This document shows positions 1 to 9,794 of a DNA stretch of 64,000 nucleotides, piece by piece (within the stretch, counting starts at the first letter, position 1; every line of letters starts with the position of its first letter). Source of the stretch: Prostheceraeus crozeri (taxonomy: Eukaryota > Platyhelminthes > Polycladida > Euryleptidae); the NCBI GenBank assembly GCA_907163375.1, contig CAJQUW010005334.1, positions 310,001-374,000 of the forward strand, given 5' to 3'. The notes beneath the pieces are model-generated. The model had not been told where the DNA came from. It saw nothing but the letters and a program-made list of their open reading frames with translations, and searched no databases. Position numbers and translations under genes: made by a program.

Positions 1-3000
1 CACACCCATTCCACAGAGCTTTACACTGACATCACTGTCACTCCAACGCTGAGCAAGTTTCCCTTGAGAGGCTCGTTCGCGACTATGAGTTAGAAAGCTG
101 TGAACCTGTGCAAGATATTCATCCTTTCTTGATGAATAATATAGGCTTGATTCATCAAATGTTGGCGAGCTTAGATAGATTTTTACTCAAAGGCATGTTC
201 TATCTCACTGCTCGTTTCAATAAGGTAGACAGTAGCACGGGAGAAGTAGAGTCCACTGTGACCATTAGGATAGCCTCATGTGCTGCTGATCTCATAGGTG
301 ATGTAAACGAGTGGATAGAGAGACATGCGACCTATCTCGTCAGCAACTTAAATAAATTTAATGAAAGAGACAGCGGTCTGGTGTTTGATGGGATAGAGAA
401 AGTAGACATTAAAATCAATCTTTTAGAAAATTTACAAGAGAGCGGCTGTTTCAGCCTACCCAAAGCACTGGCTAGCAGAAAGGCTGTCATCAATGTAGAT
501 TGTCAGTCCCAGTGTTTCAAGTATGCCGTCCTCTCCATTCTTCACTATAATGATATAGGTATACATCATCAAAGAGTCACCAAGTATTGTGAATTGAAGG
601 ATGAGCTTCAGTTCGACGGGCTAGATATCAGCACATTAGATTTTAAGGACATCACCCAATTTGAAAAACTCAACAACATTAAGATCGTCGTCCATCTCTG
701 GGAAAAAGGTCTGAAGGGCGTTAGGTATGACAACCGCCAAAGTAACTTCGACCGGGTTGTCGTTCGCCTCCTAGTGTATAGCGACAACCACCCAGAATGA
801 CATTATTGTGGCATTCCTAAAATTTCAAAGTTATACCATCATCAAGCAACCTATGGGAATAATTTTTATTACTGTGATCGTTGTACACGACGTTTCACAT
901 CCAAACCATTTTTTGAACACCATTACGAGTGGTGCTCTCGGGGTAAACTTCAAATGGAAGTCATGCCCAAAGATAAATTTTTTAGGTATGAGGAAATCGG
1001 CAATGAGCTCAGTCCCATATGCACCATCTATGCGGACATTGAATGTTACATTGAACAAGAAGACCGAACACATCAGCCAGCAGCTATTGCCTGTTATGAT
1101 GTATGGTATCGATATTATAGGAATCAAAATAAAATACATGTGTGGCAAGGCGAGGAGTGCGTTGAAAACTTCCTCAACTTTTTAGATAGGAAAGCCCGTT
1201 TTCATCAACGGTATGAAACGGAGCTGACTAGGAAACCCATGTGCTTCACAGAAGCCGATCAACTCAAATTTGATAGGACCACGGAATGTCCCCGCTGCTG
1301 TTCATCCTTTGATGATCAGCAACATAAGAAAGTGAGGGACCATTGCCATCTCAGTGGTAAATTTAGGTCTGCCTTATGCAGTAAATGTAATATGAAGCTT
1401 AGACTCAAAAAGCGAACGCTTCCCGTCATCTTCTATAACTTTAAATGTTATGATGCTCACATCATCATTCGCCATGGATTCAGTAAAATGAAATCCTGGT
1501 CTTCAAAAGTGATTGCACAAAGTAAGGAAAAACTTATGTGCATCACTGCCAAGGAGCAAGTCGACAAACCGCTGAGGGGAAGCCTGTCTTCTATGACATA
1601 AAGTTTCTAGATAGTTTTCAATTTATGTCTTCTTACTCTGCCGCGTTAGCTAAAAATTTAGAAACACTTCCCCTCACTCAACATTTAAAGAAAGACTATC
1701 CCAACATAAGTGAAAGTCTCATGCGACGGAAAAGAGTGTTTCCTTATAGCTATTTTAGTTCAATGGACACATTGAAGGAGACATCCCTTCCGTCTATCCG
1801 TCTTTCGATAAATTTAAAAATGATTTGACGGGTGAGCACTGTTTGCTGGATGATTATAGGCACGCAGAGCAAGCATGGTTAGAATTTAGGTGTCGCACTT
1901 TTGTTGACTACATGCTTGCCTACTTAAAATTAGACGTCTATCTGTTGGCTGACGTGTTTGAGACTTTTAGGAAAGGCACATTAGAACAGGACATCTTAGA
2001 CCCCGTCCATTTTGTTAGTCTGCCGGTTCTGTCCTATCATTCAGCCTTCAAGATGACGAAAAAGAGCATTCATTTACTACAAGATGCAGAAATGTACACG
2101 TTATTTGAACGTGGTATTATGGGTTCGCTTAACGTTTGTTAACAAACATGTTGTAAACAACACCCAAGACATAGGATCGACCACGCATTTAATGTACATA
2201 GGCCAGAATAATTTATATGGGAGTTCATTATCCAAGCCTTTACCACAGTCTGACTTCCAATGGGTAGAGCCCCATGACATTGAACACTTTTCCAATCCAG
2301 CACACATCATGGCACTGGGAGATGAGGCCGACATATGTCATTTGTTTAAAGTCGATCTCATCTATCCAGAATGCATTAAGAATAAGACAGTTGATTTTCC
2401 ACTCGCACCCGAATCTGGCATAGTCAGTCCAGATATGTTCTCTCCCTTTATGGAAGAACACAATAAGAAATATGAGGCGCAAAATGACTTAAAATATAAA
2501 CCCTCTAGGAAGTTGTTGCTCCCAATTGAACAAGCAGCAGTACATCGTGCACTATTCCATCCTCAAATTCTATCTAGGTATGGGGATGCAACTTGACAAA
2601 GTCCATCGCGCTCTCCAGTTTAGGCAGAAGCCCTGTCTAAAACCATATATAGAGTTTAATAGCAAGAAACGGGTTGAATCCAAGAATTTTTTCGAAAAGG
2701 ACTTCTTTAAATTTAAGAATAATGCCCTCTTTGGTAAAACCATGGAGGATGTAAGAAAGCGCATGGACTATCGTATCGTGACTGATCTGGAAACTAGTAT
2801 CAAGTTATGCCTCTCTGCGCTGTTTTGTCACCATGATGTCATTTCTGAAGACATTACTGGTTTTAAAATGCTAAATTCAAAGTAGAACTTTGCAAGCCCA
2901 TTTATGTCGGTCAAGCTGTCTTGGATCACTCCAAGTTAGAAATGCACAAGTTATATTACCACACTTTTAGGTCTTGTCCATTGATCCAACATGTGGAATT

Positions 3001-3537
3001 AGTAGGAAGTGATACAGACAGCTTCTTCCTGGCTTTGACAACCACTAGCCAAGTCAAGCCAGGAAGACATTTTAAAATATTTAGCACCCAAGTTTGATAG
3101 TTCCAACTATCCCACTGACCATCCGCTTTACTCTACCACAAATAAAGCGAAGCTTGGCTGCTTCAAGGATGAGTGTGCCGGCAAAGAGATAGAGGAGATG
3201 ATCTTGCTTCGCCCCAAAATGTACTCCATGAAGCTAAAATCCTCAGAGCTTTCTATTAAACGGGCGAAAGGCATCTCGAAGTCAATCGTTAGAAAAATGA
3301 CACAGGGACTATCAAGATGCCTTAGATTCACTTAAAATTAAAAAAGTAGAAATGACTATTTTAAGATCTCAGTCGCATCAAGTCAGAACGACGTTTAGGA
3401 AGCGAGGTCTCTCAGCTTGGGAAGATAAGCGATGCTGGATGAGTCCTAATCACTCACTACCTTATGGCCATCCAGACACACATTTACCACCACCCAAGAG
3501 ACAGAAACTTTCTCCTCCTCCGTCCGGCGATGTTTGA
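1..3537 (+). pseudogene. Protein-primed family B DNA polymerase, copy A, several frameshifts
   Basis: Replicative DNA polymerase with 3'-5' proofreading. Residues before about 800 match the N-terminal region of Maverick polymerases. A CDRC/HHxxxC finger lies near 860-940. Exo I (YADIECYI) is near 1030, a DHCH...CSKC zinc site near 1350, Exo II (FYNFKCYD) near 1430 and Exo III (YLKLD) near 1921. Motif A is YIGQNNLYG near 2195, where the expected metal-binding Asp is Gly (codon 2201-2203). Motif B is KNNALFGKTM near 2720 and motif C DTDS is intact at 3011-3022. Frame breaks lie near 58, 800, 1565, 1800, 2140, 2524, 2880 and 3065. Those near 1800, 2524 and 3065 also occur in copy B. Upstream zinc-finger exons lie outside the window. 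Confidence 0.85.
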
Positions 3538-4375
3538 TGATGAATGCTTTCTCTCTGTTGTGGTTGATGCTTTGCTTTTTCACTCCATGGCGTTTTCTAT
3601 GGGGCGTTGTGAGTGAGTGCCTTGTAACATGCGTCCAACTCCTGATCACTTCATATCATGACTTGCATATCAACTGGTTTTCCTGACTTTGTTTTCTCCC
3701 TACACATTAGTGACTTTGTTTTCTCCCTGTACATGAGTGACTTTGCTTTCTCCGGTGACGTCAGCCATAAAAACTTTGTTTTCTGCTACCATCAGTATGA
3801 CCTATGTGCGGTGCTATGAAAATCGGCTGTGATGATGAATAACATATCATGTACATACTGTGTCGTTTTCCTTTTGACATAAAGATGGGATTCTCACTCA
3901 ATAAATGGAAGTAAAAGTTTTGAACATTTTGTAAGATGGGTATGGCTAGAAATAAAGTTGATGATTGTGAAGTTAGAAATAAAGTTGATGATTGTAAAAT
4001 TTGAATTAATATTAGAATCATTTCAGAGTTTGTAAGATAGGTAAAGTATAAAATAAAGTTACAACCATGTCGCTGTTTGTAAGATAGGTGAAATATAAAT
4101 GAAGTCAGAATCACTGCACTGTTTGTAAAGTTAGAAATAAAGTTGACGTTTATAAAGTTAGAAACAAAGTTGATTATTGTAAAGTTAGAAATAAAGTTGA
4201 TGATTGTAAAGTTTGAATTAATGTTAGAATCATTTCAGAGTTTGCAAGATAGACAAAATATAAGATAAAGTCAAAACCATGTTAGAGCTTGCAAGTCATC
4301 ATCCTCACCAACGAATGTAACATCATGACAATTTCTTCGGCTTAGGAAACATCAACCACTTTAGTGACTCATGTC
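3538..4375 (+). repeat. polB 3' flank with tandem AATAAA repeats
   Basis: No gene seen. Near 3690-3780 a short unit (tgactttgttttctcc) is repeated about four times. From about 3945 to 4265 there is a degenerate tandem array built on a gttagaaataaagttgatg-like unit, which places AATAAA again and again on the plus strand just past the polB stop. A functional reading is a cluster of polyadenylation signals; a plain minisatellite is equally possible. Copy B has a larger version at 31365-31815. Confidence 0.6.
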
Positions 4376-4383
4376 TATAAATA
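4365..4383 (+). promoter_or_regulatory. TGACTCA plus TATAAATA box
   Basis: TGACTCA (4365-4371) followed directly by TATAAATA (4376-4383), with a second TGACTCA-like motif after it. The same module recurs at 4628-4646 and, in copy B, at 31970-31988. No plus-strand gene follows, so the role is uncertain. Confidence 0.4.
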
Positions 4384-4439
4384 GCTCTGACTCATGAAGT
4401 GTTAAGGCGCCAGTCAGCTAGATAAGAATCTAATCAGTC

Positions 4440-4646
4440 TTGTTCAACCTTTTCACCAACACGTGTGTGTGTGGGCGTGTCATTCAACATCGATGGCGCC
4501 TCATGTCAGACAGCGTAACCTTTTCACCGACACGTGTGTGGGCGTTATTTATCAGACAAAGCGATGGCGCCTCACGTCAGACAGCGTGACCTTTTCACCG
4601 ACAAATGTATGGGCATCATTTCATGTCTATAAATAGCACTGACTCA
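4440..4646 (+). repeat. Degenerate 68-bp minisatellite, about 3 units, ending in TATAAATA
   Basis: Three imperfect units, each holding accttttcacc, gtgtgtgggcgt and a gatggcgcctca core followed by gtcagacagcgt. The array ends in TATAAATA at 4628-4635 and TGACTCA at 4640-4646. In copy B the same unit is expanded to about ten more uniform copies. Confidence 0.75.
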
Positions 4647-4665
4647 TTCAAAACACATCATGTGA

Positions 4666-5201
4666 TTAACACGATTCTATTAACTGTGACTCATACAGAT
4701 AACGCATTAAAGATTTAACAATGTCAGCTACTTTACTGATATCACGTAAACCGGTCATGATACAATGTCCGTTGTGAAACACTGCAATATGTATAGGATG
4801 TCACTTCCGAATCAGAGCAGCAGGAAAGAGTTCAGTTTCATAGAATCTACAATTATTACTGGTTTTAATGTTTCCTAGATTCACTAACATCTTCAATTGA
4901 ACAGACACTACTATATTCTTCAATGTCAGGGAACTGCGACGTAGATGAGGCATGAGTGTTCGCATTTTCTTGACTACTTCGTAACACATGGACTGCATCA
5001 CGAAATGAGAAAGGCTTCCTAGGACTTCTATTTTGCCGCAGCGAAAGATTTGAAGATTTCGACCGTTGCGCGAATGACCAACATTTGCGGACGACCGCGA
5101 TGATAGACTGAATCGGGTAGATGGGCGTGCAACTGTTCTAAATCGATGTCTCTTCTGAGATTCATTTCGCGCATGGCGTTGATGATGCGGATAGGGAGCA
5201 T
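4666..5201 (-). pseudogene. TATA-binding-protein-like gene (TBP-L), copy A, broken
   Basis: Counterpart of the intact TBP-like gene at 32667-33206. The ATG at 5201 is chosen by analogy with B; a TATAAAAG box lies 36 nt upstream. Two breaks relative to B: a 4-nt deletion near 5070 that shifts the frame in the first half, and a Trp-to-stop change at about 4801 in the second half. The second TBP repeat is readable before that stop, including the YETELFP segment that matches the highly conserved TBP strand. See the copy B entry for the family argument. Confidence 0.75.
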
Positions 5202-5236
5202 GATTCACAAATGACATGAGGGTTGAGTGAACTTCC

Positions 5237-5244
5237 CTTTTATA
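5237..5244 (-). promoter_or_regulatory. TATA box of TBP-L, copy A
   Basis: TATAAAAG on the minus strand, 36 nt before the TBP-L ATG. Sequence and spacing match copy B (33242-33249). Confidence 0.6.
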
Positions 5245-5645
5245 CTTTTCCCATGAGTGTTTTGGAATTACGATGTAGCAGTGATCATTATGTAGAATCA
5301 TCTCTTGAATGCGAATAAATACAATGCCGTCTCCTACGTTAATGACACGACAAGAGTTGGATAGGATTACGCGATGCATCCTTCGTAGTTAAAAGCGTTC
5401 TAGAGATATTTGAAGTTGACGTTTCGTATCATGAAATGTAACACACTGACGTTTACATGATACATAGAGGCATGCTGATAATTTCCACATGTTTTAAACC
5501 TGAGTGAAGAAGGGTATGCCTAAGAAAGGAGGAGAGTGGTGTTCATGTGTGGCATGGTGAGTGTAAATTTTTCTTTCTTGATAAGGTGGCCGTTAGGCCG
5601 TGGTCTCACAAAGACCGATGGTGCGTTCTCAGTGTGTGGAGAGTG
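5245..5645. other. Spacer between TBP-L and Y1, copy A
   Basis: No convincing gene. Minus-strand reading frames upstream of the TBP-L TATA box continue for about 45 codons but show no family resemblance. The segment is conserved in copy B (33250-33660), so it may be a promoter or 3' untranslated region. Confidence 0.4.
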
Positions 5646-6242
5646 TTACTGTAGTTGATCATCATCAACATGGACATCAGTTTTAAAGGTTATGGAGACA
5701 AGATGGGGATTCAACGTAAACAACCTTCCGTCCCTGCGCGGACCCATGTAGATGGTTTGAATTTTAATTTCAAATGAGTAGAATCCTTTTCCTAAAATGG
5801 GGAGTGGTTTGCAATTGAGTAAATCGAATTCGCTGCCCTCCTTTTCATGGATGATGAGACAGTGTCTATCCATATGAACATACATGTATCGTCTTTCCAT
5901 GATGGGAACTTGTGGCCGCTTCCCATTGTGTCGAACAATTTCTTTGGGAATGGTGAGATTTTCTTTCAGGAATGTTTCAAGAGTATTGAATTGTAACCGT
6001 GTCCAATAGTATAACGGTAAACACACGGCCAGTCCATACTTTGTTGACATAACCTTTAGATAATCTATCCGATGACTTGGTGTTTTTATGGTCACAGCTT
6101 CTCCATCATGAGTTATCTTTTGATTGAAAGCATTTTTACCCGATGCTAAAGTAAGGGAGTTCAGTGTACCCAGTGCGAGAGTAAAGGAGTTGATGGCTTC
6201 CAGCAACTGCATGGTTAGAGCAAGGACGGAAATGATTGCCAT
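5646..6242 (-). CDS. Y1, unknown element protein, intact in copy A
   Basis: About 198 aa from the first ATG at 6242; the frame is open back to 6302, where it begins with GTG. Not recognised as a known family. The N-terminus is hydrophobic (about residues 1-30). The C-terminal part contains a GKGFYSFEIKIQTIYMGP segment with a close counterpart (GAGFYSFRIEV...SMGP) in Y2, so Y1 and Y2 are paralogues that align over most of their length. Strand-rich composition and presence in two copies would fit a structural or minor capsid protein, but that is only inference. A TATAAATA box lies at 6376-6383. In copy B the gene is split by a polB fragment. Confidence 0.6.
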   Translation of the reverse strand: MAIISVLALTMQLLEAINSFTLALGTLNSLTLASGKNAFNQKITHDGEAVTIKTPSHRIDYLKVMSTKYGLAVCLPLYYWTRLQFNTLETFLKENLTIPKEIVRHNGKRPQVPIMERRYMYVHMDRHCLIIHEKEGSEFDLLNCKPLPILGKGFYSFEIKIQTIYMGPRRDGRLFTLNPHLVSITFKTDVHVDDDQLQ

Positions 6243-6375
6243 GAGCTCAGTCGTCCGTTTATAACCAGACCTAGCTCCAATCACATGCGTTTCCCTTTTC
6301 ACGTTTCCCTGTCTTTGTTATGTGACAAAGAATTATCACACGTGAACTTTTGACTGCGTGGGTGGAAAGCTTTCC

Positions 6376-6383
6376 TATTTATA
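6376..6383 (-). promoter_or_regulatory. TATA box of Y1, copy A
   Basis: TATAAATA on the minus strand, 134 nt before the Y1 ATG. The matching site in copy B has decayed. Confidence 0.5.
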
Positions 6384-6409
6384 CACAAAGTCGTTCTAGT
6401 CCTCACAAT

Positions 6410-6570
6410 GACTTTAGTGACACACCCCTTCTAGCGAACAAAGACGCATTCATTTATCCAAGTAAGAGCCTGATAGTAATGCACAAAGCGCAATGACTCA
6501 TGCTGTGACACGCCCTTTTCTCGAACAAAGACGCATTCATTTATCTAACAAAGCGCAATGACTCATGTTG
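6410..6570. promoter_or_regulatory. Two-unit upstream repeat with TGACTCA sites
   Basis: A unit holding gacacgccc, cgaacaaagacgcattcatt and caatgactcatg is repeated twice; TGACTCA lies at 6494-6500 and 6559-6565. Located upstream of the Y1 TATA box. Copy B has the same two-unit layout at 35925-36045 with sites at 35978 and 36038. TGACTCA is the AP-1/bZIP consensus; use as an enhancer is inferred. Confidence 0.5.
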
Positions 6571-6674
6571 CTCTATACACTATTACAAAATACTCAGTGA
6601 AAAGAAGTCTTTATTGCATCTACACAATGTGTCGAGCATTAAACAAGTCGTGGATGTAAACACACTCAGTTGAA

Positions 6675-7064
6675 TCATGATATGTTTAACAACGTACGCA
6701 TTTCCTTCCATCGTCTCTCTATTCTCTCCATAACTTTCTCCATATGACGACCATAAAATTGATCACTAAGAGTAATCCATTCTGTGCAATAAGATCCAAA
6801 ACGAAGTGGTTTTTGCAAATTTTTCAACTCAACATAAGCAACGAGTCTACCCTTTACATCTTGAGGTTGTAAACTCTCCATCAATCTTTTGAAGAGAGGA
6901 AGGCTTTCAGTTAGCACTACTTTCATATCATTCATCTTTACTTTAAATGTAAGTTTCCAATCTTGTAAAAATCCATCGAATCCTTGTTGATCAAGTGTCA
7001 AATGACACATGTGGTTACTTAAGGTACGATGCGTCATCATAAACGTTGTGACTATAGATTTCAC
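6675..7064 (-). CDS. X2, small protein related to the polB N-terminal module
   Basis: Open for 130 codons; the first codon is GTG and the first ATG is at 7040, so the start is unsure (an upstream exon is possible). The C-terminal half carries a pattern shared with X1 and X3: DVKGRLVAYVEL, then FYGRHMEKVMERIERR. The N-terminal part of polB shows the same succession (strand, ERHATYLVSNLNKF, strand), so X-type proteins look like stand-alone versions of that polymerase module. Function unknown; a DNA- or terminal-protein-related role is a guess. Copy B (36170-36502) lacks about 17 residues in the middle. Confidence 0.55.
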   Translation of the reverse strand: MKSIVTTFMMTHRTLSNHMCHLTLDQQGFDGFLQDWKLTFKVKMNDMKVVLTESLPLFKRLMESLQPQDVKGRLVAYVELKNLQKPLRFGSYCTEWITLSDQFYGRHMEKVMERIERRWKEMRTLLNIS

Positions 7065-7210
7065 ATTGCTTCAATGACCTCCACTATGAATAAAAAAGAA
7101 ATAACAATCATGTTGCACTGTCAGTTTATTCAACACCAGACAAAATTTACAAGTACAGAATACACTTAATAAAATGATCATAACTCATTCACAAGGAATA
7201 AAAACGTGTT

Positions 7211-7760
7211 TTACATAGACCCATGCTGTTGCCAATAATATAGATACAGTTCATAAACGTCATAGAGACTACAATGCCAGCGTGAAGAGGGTTTTGCAAT
7301 GTAGGTAGCTTTATTTCTAGTAATACAATGGGATGGTGGTCTGTAAAGGTGATGTCTCTCACAGAAACATACAGCCATATCAAAAATCATTTCATCTCTA
7401 AACTTCTTTTGATCACAATGCATATGATAGTCTTGTCTTACACGATCTACCCAACATGGTAAATATAAATTATCAATGTGCAACTGAAGGGTTGCTGCTT
7501 CTCGTTCAGAATCATTTCCTAATATTTTAACAATATGAAAACTTGACAGTTACAGTTTGAAATCACTTATCAAATACGTTTCATTCACAAATCCAATATG
7601 AATTAAAATAGAAGGATCAAGTCCATGTACATGACGCCGTGACCATTCGTCTTTGTGTGGAGGACAGTAGGCAAATCTATAATACACTAGCAACAGTTTG
7701 ATCACTTTCTCTCATTGCAATAGCACTCAATTCCTGCATGGGTGTTCCCTCACTGTCCAT
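7211..7760 (-). pseudogene. DEDDh (DnaQ/RNase T-like) exonuclease-like gene, copy A
   Basis: Read from the ATG at 7760, though coding may extend upstream. An acidic MDSEGTP motif fits Exo I (DxE). HVHGLDPS and GFVNETYLISDFK follow and could hold Exo II. HCSLYDVYELYLYY near the C-terminus fits the Exo III HxxxxD motif. These make a DEDDh 3'-5' exonuclease likely, probably acting in replication or repair of the element. Two breaks: a 2-nt loss near 7684 and a stop near 7548 (a Trp position in copy B). The gene follows the zinc-finger segment of Y2 by about 35 nt, and a TTGTAG just before the coding start could be a splice acceptor joining the two. Confidence 0.55.
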
Positions 7761-7794
7761 GAAGACGACAACCTACAATATCAAAAAGACTTAA

Positions 7795-8689
7795 TTACAA
7801 AATAATACATTGAGTAGGAACTTTACAAGGATGTCTGTCCTTCAAATAACAAAAGATACATGCAACATGATTGCAATGTATTAATTGAATGTAACGCACA
7901 AGACCGCGTTTTCCACATTCATTACAAACTAACTGATTACAATACTTAAGATTTCTCTTTGGTGGTAACACGATCTTTCTTTGATGCGCGACGACGTTTA
8001 GGTTTGGTGACAGGTTCTTGACACTCTTTGACACAAGAATCAATGACTTTCTCAATGTGATCAAGACCTGTTAGCTCAGGTTGATGATGAATTTGAGCAA
8101 TGTGCAAATTAAGAGAAATCAAATTACCGTCAGATTAATGAGGTCCCATAGAAACAGCAGGCACCTCAATACGAAAGGAATAAAAGCCTGCACCTAGTGT
8201 TGACAATTCTGTTTCAACTCACTGTTCAACTGTCACTCCTGAAGTGACTTTACAATACTTGCTTTGCAAAATTAAGCAGCAAGTGCCGCGATACAAAGGT
8301 TTACAATAAGAAGTTTTCTTTTCTGGACACAACTGTAATAGTTCAATGGGAATAAGAGCCTTTTGCCTCATAACGTCTTCTAAAATGTCAAGCTGCTGAT
8401 GCAACCAATAATCAATAGGGATACTCAGGTTTTGACCGCAACGATTTACTTGCGTATCCATTTTTGATAAGTATACCGCTGGCGTTTGAAGATAGAGTCA
8501 AACACCGTTGTAGCGCACTTGTTGTTTGTAGGTGGGATAGCTTTGAATTACCTTTTCAATTTTCGGATTCCACAGCTCGAGATGTTGAGGATTCAGTGAT
8601 GCAGCAGTTGGAGTAGGATTCATGGCCATGGCAGTCTGTAACGAAAGAATACCACTAAGTACATTCATGATCATCAGAGAAAAGAACAT
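7795..8689 (-). pseudogene. Y2, Y1 paralogue with C-terminal RING-like zinc finger, copy A
   Basis: Reads from the ATG at 8689 through about 298 codons with in-frame stops near 8511 (TGA), 8218 (TGA) and 8134 (TAA), plus a frameshift near 7950. All three stops are also in copy B. The central part is paralogous to Y1 (GAGFYSF, SMGPH). The C-terminal end has a basic stretch (KPKRRR) and CNECGKRG...HCNHVACIFC...C, a RING-like zinc finger. The N-terminus is hydrophobic, as in Y1. Ancestral decay is the simplest reading of the stops; recoding or splicing across them would need transcript data. Confidence 0.55.
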
Positions 8690-8752
8690 TGTTAGCTTAG
8701 CAGTGACATATGAGGCGGCCCTTACGAGGACCTTTTGGGGCGTTCACATGAT

Positions 8753-8983
8753 TTAAAGCTTATCACCAAAGTCTAAGTCTTCGTCATCGTCCAGTAAATT
8801 AAATGTCTTGGGCTTAGGACCCGAATTGAGTTTCAATTCCCTAAAAGACTTAAAGGTAAAGCGTCTAGGTGGTGGAGGCGGTGGTGGCGATGGTTCAACA
8901 AAATAAGCTTGTACAATCATCAGCAACACACTCTCCTGCGTCTCTCTTCTAAAATGCTGGTAAGGTTTAGGCCACACAGTCAT
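8753..8983 (-). CDS. Z, small acidic-tailed protein, intact in copy A
   Basis: 76 aa from the ATG at 8983. Features: a run of seven to eight prolines in the middle, then a basic FTFKSFREL segment, then an acidic tail (LLDDDEDLDFGDKL). No family recognised. A TATAAAAG box lies at 9111-9118, giving a leader of about 100 nt. In copy B the same frame has a stop just before the proline run (TAA at 38352-38354). Confidence 0.55.
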   Translation of the reverse strand: MTVWPKPYQHFRRETQESVLLMIVQAYFVEPSPPPPPPPRRFTFKSFRELKLNSGPKPKTFNLLDDDEDLDFGDKL

Positions 8984-9110
8984 GACACTCACTTGTAAAT
9001 TTGCAAACAGGATTGATCAGACAAAGTTGAGAGGGGAGAATGGCTTGAGCAAGTCACACACGCTTTCCAAGTCAAGAGAATGAAATGAAGAGAAAATGGG
9101 GAGATGTCTG

Positions 9111-9118
9111 CTTTTATA
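9111..9118 (-). promoter_or_regulatory. TATA box of Z, copy A
   Basis: TATAAAAG on the minus strand; the same box is kept in copy B at 38569-38576. Confidence 0.55.
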
Positions 9119-9256
9119 GTCTCCTGCGAATCCACATTTGACACTATGAGAGCCAATCAGAGACCTCCGTTTCTCTCCTGACTTCGTTGCGGCAGGGAAA
9201 AGGAGGCACGCGGACGACTGACTCATGAATGCTTTTTCCAAATCTTGTAGTCAAAT

Positions 9257-9775
9257 CTAGTTTAGCACATTGAGTTGAATATGAATGTGTTTTATGCGAC
9301 ATAAGAGCAAGGTGGATCCATACTCATGAAATGAATCTAGTCGAGATGCAATTTTTGCCATGTGTCGCTGATAGAAATCTTTGGGATCTTGTATCATCTC
9401 TGCAGAATAGGATGCAAAATTAAACACTACACGCTCACCTGCATGTTCATCAGTCGCTTTCTCAAATTCAATCTCTGCAACTTATCGTCCTTTCACATCT
9501 TTATTTATCAAACTGTTCATGAGCTGCTGGAAAACGAAGTAACCTTTAGCGATAGCAAATTCTAAGTCTGCCTTTTCATGATGAAAGGAGATGATGTAGT
9601 CCCTAATCATACCACGAAGACTTTGTCTATGAAAACGTAGTGAACAAAATTCATTCGTAAACTTTACTGCTTCTGTCATCTTTCTTCCTTTCACTTCGCA
9701 GACATAGCATGAATGACATTCAGGTGTAACACGCTGATTCCAAATCTCTGTTTTCCCGTCCGAGGCTTGGATCAC
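9257..9775 (-). pseudogene. X3, third X-family gene, copy A only
   Basis: One frame with a single internal TAA at 9482-9484. The first part has two Cys pairs (CHSCYVC) and SLRGMIRDYI, matched in X1 of copy B (SLGGLVQDYI in another frame). After the stop it continues with FYQRHMAKIASRLDSFHEYGS, the X-family signature seen in X1 (FYTRHLRKIISRMDNFHGYG) and X2. There is no ATG at the open start, so a 5' exon or loss of the start is likely. Copy B has no counterpart at this place. Confidence 0.6.
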
Positions 9776-9794
9776 CCGCTGGAGCGATTTTCGT

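Noticed and set aside
831-1148. Minus-strand frame conserved in both copies (also 34108-34425)
   Set aside because: Antisense shadow of the polB Exo I region; conservation follows from the plus-strand gene.
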